DNA from: an uncultured Clostridia bacterium | GTDB taxonomy: Bacteria > Bacillota > Clostridia > TANB77 > CAG-508 | Reading direction: 5' to 3' | NCBI GenBank assembly: GCA_947595555.1 | Contig: CANQES010000070.1 | Span: forward strand, 1-6,986 | DNA length: 6,986 nt | Part shown: positions 1 to 5,571 of the stretch, piece by piece | How the letters are laid out: each line of letters opens with the position of its first letter | How positions within the stretch are numbered: the first letter of the stretch is position 1 | Translations under genes and position numbers: made by a program | Notes under the pieces: model-generated | The model's input: the letters and a program-made list of their open reading frames with translations, nothing else | What the model was told of the DNA's origin: nothing | The model's database searches: none

Positions 1-303
1 GTCTAATGCATGCTCTGCATCTATAAATGCTGCTTCTCCTCCCATTTTTTGTGCTTCTGCAATAACATGTAATGCCAATGTTGTTTTTCCAGAAGATTCT
101 GGACCATATATTTCTATAATTCTACCTCTTGGTACTCCGCCTATTCCTAATGCTATGTCTAAACTTAAAGCTCCTGTTGGTATTGCTTCTATTTCCATTG
201 CTTTAAATTCTCCCAGTTTCATAACAGAACCTTTTCCAAATTGTTTTTCTATTTGACTCATCGCCATTTCTAATGCTTTCTTTTTTTCTGTATTTTCTCC
301 CAT
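1..303 (-). CDS. recA: RecA recombinase, N-terminal 101 codons (cut by window edge)
   Basis: RecA is the cytoplasmic ATP-dependent strand-exchange protein of homologous recombination; it also triggers LexA self-cleavage in the SOS response. The visible part begins MGENTEKKKALEMAMSQIEK and continues with the typical FGKGSVMKLGE segment. The Walker A motif GPESSGKTT is at about residues 68-76, and EAAFIDAEHALD, at the left edge, is the conserved stretch after it. The ATG at 303-301 is preceded by AAGGAGG at 317-311, which fixes the start. The frame stays open to base 1, so roughly the last two thirds lie outside the window. It has its own consensus promoter and a probable LexA operator in the 88-base gap after the peptide-binding protein gene. 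No terminator separates the two genes, so some read-through is possible. Identity is essentially certain. Confidence 0.98.
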   Translation of the reverse strand, partial: MGENTEKKKALEMAMSQIEKQFGKGSVMKLGEFKAMEIEAIPTGALSLDIALGIGGVPRGRIIEIYGPESSGKTTLALHVIAEAQKMGGEAAFIDAEHALD

Positions 304-326
304 AAATTTTCCTCCTTAAATTAATT

Positions 327-338
327 GAACTTTTGTTT
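327..338. promoter_or_regulatory. Probable LexA (SOS) operator of recA
   Basis: On the plus strand the sequence reads GAAC-TTTT-GTTT. This matches seven of the eight fixed bases of the Gram-positive LexA box GAAC-N4-GTTC. It lies between the recA -10 element (348-353) and the recA ribosome binding site, a few bases downstream of the expected transcription start, where a bound repressor would block initiation. recA is a standard LexA target in Firmicutes. The site is inferred from sequence and position only. Confidence 0.55.
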
Positions 339-347
339 GATAAACTT

Positions 348-375
348 ATTATATATCAAAAATTTGTTTTGTCAA
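348..375 (-). promoter_or_regulatory. recA promoter (sigma-A type)
   Basis: Read on the minus strand, TTGACA (375-370) and TATAAT (353-348) are both exact consensus hexamers separated by 16 bases. Transcription should start near 341, giving a leader of roughly 38 bases that contains the LexA-like box and the AAGGAGG ribosome binding site. Confidence 0.75.
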
Positions 376-391
376 GACTTTTTTATATTTT

Positions 392-1973
392 TTATTTATA
401 CCATCCTTCTATCCCATAAAATTGATAAAACCAATTTGGTGTTATATCGCCTACTAGCCCTGAATTATAAGCAACTGTGTATTTATTATTATATAAACTA
501 ATATATGGAACATCAGATTTATAAATGTCTACTAGTCTTGCATATTTCTCTTTTAAAATATTTTCATCAGTCGTATTTTTTACTTCATTCATGATGTTGT
601 TTACTTCTGTATTTGAATAATTTGCAATGTTCCCTCCTCCTAAATATGTTGTTAAGTTAGGGCTTGGACCAAGTGTCATACTACATAAGGCAATGTCATA
701 GTTTCTACTATTTATTTGATTATTATATTGTTCATCAGATGCTTGCACAATATTTATTGGAATCCCTTGATTTGCTAATTGTTGCCTAATGTTTTCCGCT
801 ACTGCTACTTTAGAAGAATCACTTGCTCTTACTAATAAGTTGAGAGCTATTTTTTGAGTTTTATAATTTTCTGTTTTTTGCCAAGCTCCCGAACGATAGC
901 TCCATCCTCCTGACATTAATACTTCTTTTGCTTGCTCTACATTGTATCCACTACTAGCATCTTGCCCTTGTGATAGCCAACTTCCATAATCCAACGGAAA
1001 ACTACTTGTATAGCATTTGTTGTTTAATACACTTGATACAATGTTTTCTTTGTCAATTGAATAAGATATCGCTTTTCTAACTTCCTGTTTTCCTAAAAAA
1101 TAGTTTTGTATGTTAAAAGCTAAAAATGTATGCTCTCTTCCTTTCAATTCTTTTGTACTATACCCTATCGTCCCAATATATTGTTGTAAATTTTCATTTG
1201 TTGTTGCAATTAAATCAATGTTTCCTATTTTAAAACTATTATATAGTTCTCCTACTGAAGAATATAGATTTACTGTTATTTTTTCTATTGTTAAATTTTT
1301 TTCTTTGTTCCACCAACTTGTGTTTTTACTTAATATAAGATAAGATGGCTGAACTTCTGTTATAACATATTTTCCTGTTCCTACTGGTGAACTATTTTTT
1401 TCTGTATTTGCAAAATCTTGCCCTTCGTAATAATCTTTTGATAATATAGGAAATGTTAATTGATACTCAAAAAAAGGTACTTCTCTATCTAAATAAATAA
1501 TTACCATATAATCATCTACTATGTCAATTCTTGATACATATTGCACATTATATGAGTATATTGATGATACTTCCTTCAATCGTTCAATTGTAAATTTGAC
1601 ATCTTCTGCTGTAAATTTTTGACCGTCTGACCATCTAACATTTTCTCGTAATTTTATTAGATAAGAATTATCATTTTGTTTTGCCCATTCTTTGGCTAAA
1701 CATGATTCTACTTTATAATCGGCTGTTAGAGTAATTAGTGGATCATAAATTAGTTTGGAAATATCTTGTACATTTTTATTATTGCTTAGAATTGGATTTA
1801 TTGTATCCATGCCGTGCAATTCCTAAAGTTAGCTCTGTGATTTTTTCTTCTTGTGTATTGCTGCTTTCTAGTTCTTGTTTTTCTTCTTCATCTTGCCTCA
1901 TTTTCAAGATAGCAAATAATAAAATGACAACTACAAATATGATAAAAATATATTTTGTCCAATTTGATTTCAT
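392..1973 (-). pseudogene. Membrane-anchored family-5 peptide-binding protein gene with a one-base frameshift
   Basis: This resembles the extracytoplasmic solute-binding proteins of oligopeptide/nickel ABC transporters (SBP_bac_5, OppA/DppE-like). The ATG at 1973-1971 follows GAGGTG (1984-1979). The first frame encodes MKSNWTK and a hydrophobic segment (about residues 8-23), then a charged linker. No lipobox cysteine is visible, so anchoring would be by an uncleaved helix rather than by lipid. That frame reads ...ELTLGIAR at 1812 and then runs off into HGYNKSNSKQ and a stop at 1779. The family sequence continues in the next frame as MDTINPILSNN from 1810, followed by typical stretches such as LIYDPLI, IKLRENVRWSDGQKFTAEDVKF and SPVGTGKY. 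Removing one base at 1811-1813 gives LGIARMDTINPILSNN and a protein of about 526 residues, normal for the family. No permease or ATPase gene is adjacent, so the substrate and transporter partner are unknown. Whether this is a true mutation, a sequencing error or recoding cannot be decided here. Confidence 0.85.
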
Positions 1974-1995
1974 GTTCCACCTCTATTCTTCTGCT

Positions 1996-2024
1996 ATCAT
2001 ATATTAAATTGAATTAATTTTCAA
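1996..2024 (-). promoter_or_regulatory. Promoter of the peptide-binding protein gene
   Basis: On the minus strand TTGAAA (2024-2019) and TATGAT (2001-1996) are separated by 17 bases. Initiation near 1989 would leave a leader of about 16 bases that just contains the GAGGTG ribosome binding site. The promoter lies downstream of repeat copy 1, so the gene has its own start despite the frameshift. Confidence 0.6.
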
Positions 2025-2067
2025 GATATTTACAGTAAATAATACAACTTTTTGTTATCATAAAAGC

Positions 2068-2263
2068 TTACTAGGTACATAATGATAGCATCGGAAGGTA
2101 TATAATTATATTTTTTAATAACTGCGTAAGCGACCAAACGAAACAAAGTGAAGTGCGATTTGGAGCAACTGACGATTAATTTTTTATTACGGAAGTTGCG
2201 ACACCAAAGTTATAAAAAAATATAATTATATACCTTCCGATTCCATCATTACATGCCTAGTAA
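2068..2263 (-). repeat. Long palindromic intergenic element, copy 1
   Basis: The arms 2068-2123 and 2208-2263 are inverted repeats of 56 bases each; 50 of the 56 positions pair, without gaps. The inner 26 pairs (2091-2116 with 2215-2240) are perfect. Between the arms lie three blocks shared with copy 2: 2119-2141 (contains GCGTAAGCGACCAAACGA), 2152-2170 (AGTGCGATTTGGAGCAACT) and 2191-2213 (contains GTTGCGACACCAAAG). GCAACT and AGTTGC of the last two blocks can form an inner hairpin, extended by TTTGG with CCAAA. Among the five mismatched pairs in the outer arm, three become G-U pairs on the minus strand and only one on the plus strand, a weak hint of minus-strand RNA. The strand given is this inference. 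The element sits between the spoVS terminator and the next gene's promoter. No protein is encoded; family not recognised. Confidence 0.85.
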
Positions 2264-2291
2264 CTATTAAAAAAAATGAATTAGTTTTTAA

Positions 2292-2330
2292 AAGGGCGAT
2301 TCTCAAATTTATCTTTTGAAATTCGCCCTT
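2292..2330 (-). terminator. Hairpin terminator after spoVS
   Basis: Eight perfect pairs (AAGGGCGA with TCGCCCTT) extend to a 16-base stem with two mismatches around a short AT-rich loop. On the minus strand the hairpin begins about 18 bases after the spoVS stop codon and ends in CCCTTTT. The T run is short, so termination may be incomplete. Confidence 0.6.
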
Positions 2331-2348
2331 AATTTAATATTTATTTTT

Positions 2349-2612
2349 TTAAGTTCTCGATTCAACAATTAGTTTTATACCTGTTCTATCTTCTCCTTCA
2401 ACTTCTACTTCTGCAAAAGCGGGTATACAAACTAAATCTACTCCTGCTGGTGCAACAAATCCTCTTGCTATTGCCACTGCTTTTACTGCCTGATTTAGTG
2501 CTCCTGCTCCGATTGCTTGCATTTCTGCTTTGTTTGATTCTTTTACTAATCCAGCGATTGCTCCTGCGACTGAATTAGGATTTGATTTTGATGAAATTTT
2601 TAAAATTTCCAT
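2349..2612 (-). CDS. spoVS: Stage V sporulation protein S
   Basis: SpoVS is a small Alba-like-fold protein. In Bacillus subtilis its loss affects sporulation at stage V (coat assembly and core dehydration), and it also influences septation. The 87-residue product starts MEILKISSKSNPNSVAGAIA. It carries the highly conserved central block AEMQAIGAGALNQAVKAVAI followed by RGFVAPAGVDLVCIPAF, and ends IKLIVESRT, matching the family's usual ~86 residues. An upstream in-frame ATG at 2651 would add 13 residues, but AGGAGG at 2627-2622 lies 9 bases before the ATG at 2612-2610, and the family begins at MEILK, so the shorter start is chosen. It lies downstream of ymdB as in B. subtilis, but with a separate promoter and its own terminator. 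It supports an endospore-forming or closely related host; SpoVS homologues also occur in some non-sporulating bacteria. Confidence 0.96.
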   Translation of the reverse strand: MEILKISSKSNPNSVAGAIAGLVKESNKAEMQAIGAGALNQAVKAVAIARGFVAPAGVDLVCIPAFAEVEVEGEDRTGIKLIVESRT

Positions 2613-2665
2613 TTTCTTTTGCCTCCTAATAATTTTATTTTTTTGTTGCAACTTTTACGATGTTC

Positions 2666-2694
2666 ATTTTACATTATTTGGAAAAATTTGTAAA
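2666..2694 (-). promoter_or_regulatory. spoVS promoter (sigma-A type)
   Basis: On the minus strand TTTACA (2694-2689) and TAAAAT (2671-2666) have a 17-base spacer. The expected start near 2659 gives a leader of about 47 bases ending in AGGAGG. In B. subtilis spoVS is under sigma-H; I see no convincing sigma-H pair here, so vegetative expression is the simpler reading. Confidence 0.5.
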
Positions 2695-2765
2695 GTGTTT
2701 TTTGGAAATTTTTAGGTAATTTCATCGCAATATTTTTCTCTTTTCGACAGTAATCTTTTAATTTT

Positions 2766-3533
2766 CTATTCGTATAATCTTTTTATGCTTTTTACCCTAT
2801 TATTATCATCTACATCAAATATAACACCATTAAAAATACATTCTCCTGTTGCTATTTTATATCTTTCAGGCAAAGTTGTTTCAAATCTTTTTATAGATGT
2901 TTCAATATCCATTCCAATTACTGAATTTTTAGGACCTGTCATTCCTATATCTGTTATATATGCAGTTCCTTTTGGTAGAATTTTTTCGTCTGCTGTTTGT
3001 ACATGAGTATGAGTTCCAAATATCGCTGTTACCTTTCCATCTAAAAAATATCCCATAGCTATTTTTTCTGCTGTTGCTTCTGCATGAAAATCAATAAAAA
3101 TCATATCTACTTGATTTTGTAATTTTACTATTAATTCTTTTGCCACAATAAATGGATTTTCAGATAATACATTGATATCTACTCTTCCAATTAAATTAAT
3201 AACTGCTATCTTTTTGTCTTGACAAGTATAAATATTATATCCTTTTCCTACTACTCCTTTTGCATAATTTGCTGGTCTAATCAGTTTAGGATGGTCAATG
3301 AATTTAAAAATATCCTTTTTACCCCATGTGTGATTTCCCATTGTTATTACATCGATGTTTAATGCTAATATGTCTTTAAAGTTTTGTTCTGTTATTCCCA
3401 TTCCCTCTGCTACATTTTCTGCATTTACAATAACAAAGTCTATCTGTTCTTCTTTTTTTATTTTTATTAATTTATTTTTTAGTTCTTTTATTGCTGTTGC
3501 TCCAATTAAATCTCCTACAGCTAAAATCTTCAT
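2766..3533 (-). CDS. ymdB: YmdB-family metallophosphoesterase (2',3'-cyclic nucleotide phosphodiesterase)
   Basis: YmdB (TIGR00282 family) is a cytoplasmic di-metal phosphodiesterase. In B. subtilis it hydrolyses 2',3'-cyclic nucleotides in vitro and controls the switch between motility and biofilm formation. The 255-residue product has the full metal-site set: D8 in VGDLIG, E39 and N40 in VNAEN, N67 and H68 in GNHTW, H150 in DFHAEAT, and H175 and H177 in FGTHTHVQT. The numbering matches the residues described for B. subtilis YmdB. Conserved family blocks LIRPANY and LPKGTAYITDIGMTGP are also present. The ATG at 3533-3531 follows an AGAAGGGA-like ribosome binding site. It follows rny, a frequent pairing linked to RNA turnover, but a terminator and a candidate promoter lie between them, so the two may be transcribed separately. 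The biological substrate in this organism is inferred. Confidence 0.95.
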   Translation of the reverse strand: MKILAVGDLIGATAIKELKNKLIKIKKEEQIDFVIVNAENVAEGMGITEQNFKDILALNIDVITMGNHTWGKKDIFKFIDHPKLIRPANYAKGVVGKGYNIYTCQDKKIAVINLIGRVDINVLSENPFIVAKELIVKLQNQVDMIFIDFHAEATAEKIAMGYFLDGKVTAIFGTHTHVQTADEKILPKGTAYITDIGMTGPKNSVIGMDIETSIKRFETTLPERYKIATGECIFNGVIFDVDDNNRVKSIKRLYE

Positions 3534-3559
3534 TTAATCCCTTCTTTCTGTTTTTTTAT

Positions 3560-3588
3560 ATCATACTATATATCTCTAAAAAAGTAAA
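3560..3588 (-). promoter_or_regulatory. Candidate ymdB promoter overlapping the rny terminator
   Basis: On the minus strand TTTACT (3588-3583) and TATGAT (3565-3560) are 17 bases apart. The -35 element coincides with the last bases of the rny terminator stem and the first base of its T run. Expected start is near 3553, about 20 bases before the ymdB ATG. The -35 match is only 4 of 6. Confidence 0.4.
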
Positions 3589-3617
3589 GAAGCTACGTTA
3601 AATAACGTAACTTCTTT
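3578..3617 (-). terminator. Intrinsic terminator after rny
   Basis: The arms 3586-3600 and 3603-3617 form a 15-base stem; the single non-Watson-Crick position becomes a G-U pair in the minus-strand RNA. It is followed by six T residues (3583-3578) on the minus strand. It starts only 3 bases after the rny stop codon. Confidence 0.8.
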
Positions 3618-3620
3618 ATT

Positions 3621-5162
3621 TTATTTAGCATAGTCAATAACTCTTGTTTCTCTTATCATGTTCACTTTGATTTGTCCTGGATAATCCATTTCACTTTCAA
3701 TTTTCTTTGCAACATCTCTTGCTAGAACTGTCATTTTGTCATCTGATATTTTTTCTGGTTTTACTATAATTCTAACTTCTCTTCCAGCTTGTATTGCAAA
3801 GGATTTTTCTACACCTTCGAATGAGTCTGCTATTTCTTCGAGATTTTGTAATCTCTTAATATATGCCTCTAATGTTTCTCTTCTTGCTCCTGGTCTTGAT
3901 GCAGAAATTGCATCAGCAGCTTGTACTAGTACAGCTTCTAATGATTGTGGTTCTACATCTCCATGATGAGCTTCAACTGCATTAATAACAAGTGGATTTT
4001 CTTTATATTTTTTAAGAATGTCTACACCAATTTCAACATGTGTTCCTTCCATGTCATGGTCTAGTGCTTTTCCTATATCATGTAAAAGTCCAGCTCTTCT
4101 TGCTAGTTTAGGGTCTAATCCCAATTCTTCTGCCATTATTCTTGCTAAGTTAGAAACTTCAATAGAATGGTTTAAGACATTTTGTCCATAACTTGTTCTA
4201 TATTTTAATTTTCCTATTAGTCTTACAATGTCTGGGTGTAATCCTATTACTCCTGTTTCTAATACTGCTCTTTCTCCTTCTTCTTTGATTGTAGTATCTA
4301 CTTCTTCTTTTGCTTTTTCTACCATTTCTTCAATTTTTGCTGGATGTATTCTTCCATCATCAATTAATTTTTCTAGAGCAATTTTAGCAACTTCTCTTCT
4401 TAATGGGTCAAATCCTGATAAAACTACAGCTTCTGGTGTATCATCAATTATTAAATCAATTCCTGTTAATGTTTCTAACGCTTTTATGTTTCTACCTTCT
4501 CTACCTATTATTCTTCCTTTCATGTCATCATTTGGAAGGGCTACAATAGATACTGTGGTTTCTTGTGAATGGTCTGCAGCACATTTTTGTACAGCATAAC
4601 TTAGAATTTCCTTCGCATTTTTTATTGCTTCTTCCTTAGCCTTTTGCTCTTTTTCACGAATTAAATTAGCTTTTTCTATAGTTAATTCTTTGTCCATCTC
4701 TGCTAATAATTTTGCTTTTGCTTCCTCTTGTGTTAAAGATGCAATTCTTTGAAGTTCTACCATTTCTTGATTATGTAGTTGTTCAATTTCATCTTTTCTT
4801 TTTTCAATTTCTTGCAATTCTCTGTCTACTTCTTGCTCTTTTTTTTCAAAATTTTCTTCACGTTTTTCTAAGTTTTCCTCTTTTTGCATTAATCTTGTTT
4901 CTTGTTTTTGTACTTCGCCTCTTCTTTCTTTAATCTCTTGATCTAACTCTTTTCTGCTATTCATAATTTCTTCTTTAGCTTTGAAAATTTCCTCTTTTTT
5001 TAAATTTTCTGCTTCTATTTTGGCTAAATCAACTAGTCTTTTTGCTTCGTTTTCTGCTCCTTGAATTTTAGACTCTGCAACTTTTTTGCGGTATGCTACT
5101 CCTCCTACCATACCTATTGCTAATGAGATTAAGACAGCGGCGATTATGATTACAATGTTCAT
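3621..5162 (-). CDS. rny: Ribonuclease Y
   Basis: RNase Y is the membrane-bound endoribonuclease that starts mRNA decay in many Firmicutes and acts as a scaffold for other RNA-processing enzymes. The product (513 residues; B. subtilis 520) has an N-terminal membrane helix (about residues 2-22), then a long, highly charged coiled coil rich in E, K and Q up to about residue 185. A KH domain with IIGREGRNIKALE (GxxG about 220-223) follows. The HD catalytic domain carries NHSIEVSNLA and LLHDIGKALDHD, with the metal-binding HD pair at about 361-362, and a further conserved EAHHGD near 398. An ATG two codons upstream (5168-5166) is possible, but AGAGGT at 5176-5171 is only 2-3 bases from it and about 8-9 bases from the ATG at 5162-5160, so the latter is chosen. 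The gene has its own promoter and a strong terminator, and precedes ymdB and spoVS. Confidence 0.97.
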   Translation of the reverse strand: MNIVIIIAAVLISLAIGMVGGVAYRKKVAESKIQGAENEAKRLVDLAKIEAENLKKEEIFKAKEEIMNSRKELDQEIKERRGEVQKQETRLMQKEENLEKREENFEKKEQEVDRELQEIEKRKDEIEQLHNQEMVELQRIASLTQEEAKAKLLAEMDKELTIEKANLIREKEQKAKEEAIKNAKEILSYAVQKCAADHSQETTVSIVALPNDDMKGRIIGREGRNIKALETLTGIDLIIDDTPEAVVLSGFDPLRREVAKIALEKLIDDGRIHPAKIEEMVEKAKEEVDTTIKEEGERAVLETGVIGLHPDIVRLIGKLKYRTSYGQNVLNHSIEVSNLARIMAEELGLDPKLARRAGLLHDIGKALDHDMEGTHVEIGVDILKKYKENPLVINAVEAHHGDVEPQSLEAVLVQAADAISASRPGARRETLEAYIKRLQNLEEIADSFEGVEKSFAIQAGREVRIIVKPEKISDDKMTVLARDVAKKIESEMDYPGQIKVNMIRETRVIDYAK

Positions 5163-5244
5163 AATCATACACCTCTTTCTTATTTAATTTTCAATGTTCG
5201 AATAAAATATATATCGGTTTTTTTTAATATATTTTTTCCTACCT

Positions 5245-5278
5245 ATTATATTTTATCCCTATTATTGTAAACTGTCAA
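5245..5278 (-). promoter_or_regulatory. rny promoter (sigma-A type)
   Basis: On the minus strand there is an exact TTGACA (5278-5273) and, after 17 bases, TAAAAT (5255-5250). An overlapping perfect TATAAT (5250-5245) lies 22 bases from this -35 but 15 from an alternative TTTACA. Initiation near 5240-5245 gives a leader of roughly 75-80 bases that contains a long AT-rich, pyrimidine/purine-skewed stretch. The promoter lies just downstream of repeat copy 2. Confidence 0.7.
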
Positions 5279-5347
5279 GATATTTTGAATAAAAAGACAA
5301 ATTTGAGCTATTTTATATGTCTGTTTAGCATTATTAATATTTCAATT

Positions 5348-5545
5348 CAAAAATCCCATATTTAATAATCAGCCGAGGCTTTTCATAATTATATTTTAAA
5401 TAACTGCGTAAGCGACCAAACGAGCTGTGCGAGTGCGATTTGGAGCAACTAACATTTAATTTTTAATATGGAAGTTGCGACACCAAAGTTATGAAAAAAT
5501 ATAATTATGAAAAGCCTCGGCTGATTATTAAATATGGGATTTTTG
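5348..5545 (-). repeat. Long palindromic intergenic element, copy 2
   Basis: The first 50 bases of the left arm (5348-5397) are a perfect inverted match to 5496-5545. After a small asymmetric bulge, six more pairs (5400-5405 with 5487-5492) close the core. The core holds the same three blocks as copy 1: 5401-5423, 5432-5450 and 5470-5492, identical over 23, 19 and 23 bases. The segments between blocks differ (8 versus 10 and 19 versus 20 bases). Outside the shared ATAATTATATTTT, the arms differ strongly from those of copy 1. Weaker inverted similarity continues outward to about 5325 and 5568, reaching the ileS stop region. The element starts 26 bases after the ileS stop. On the minus strand it ends GGGATTTTT, so it could serve as the ileS terminator. 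No coding capacity; orientation as in copy 1; strand assignment inferred. Confidence 0.9.
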
Positions 5546-5571
5546 TAATTAATATTATGTCTGAACAGTAG

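Noticed and set aside
392..1819. Separate gene for the peptide-binding protein starting at TTG (1819) or ATG (1810)
   Set aside because: Such a product would lack any export signal, there is no ribosome binding site at the right distance, and the missing N-terminus is present immediately upstream in the neighbouring frame.
2068..2263. Integron attC site or CRISPR-type repeat as explanation of the elements
   Set aside because: attC sites conserve the outer ends and vary in the middle, the reverse of what is seen. There are only two copies, 3.3 kb apart, with no spacer array, integrase or cas gene in the window.
2690..2765. Sigma-H promoter for spoVS
   Set aside because: A GATGAAAT-like -10 can be seen, but no AGGA-type -35 at the right distance, whereas a good sigma-A promoter lies closer to the gene.
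4228..4599. Plus-strand open frame of about 123 codons inside rny
   Set aside because: It is antisense to the KH/HD coding part of rny, is rich in Ser, Thr and Pro as expected from reversing that frame, and has no convincing ribosome binding site. The other plus-strand frames at 1110-1343, 1738-2007, 2530-2715, 2785-3006, 3355-3537, 3736-3966 and 4712-4933 lie mostly or wholly antisense to genes and are rejected likewise.
5348..5545. Full insertion sequence or group II intron
   Set aside because: The elements are under 200 bases, have no open frame for a transposase or reverse transcriptase, and show no clear target-site duplication or domain V-like motif. A non-autonomous element remains possible and is treated as a hypothesis.
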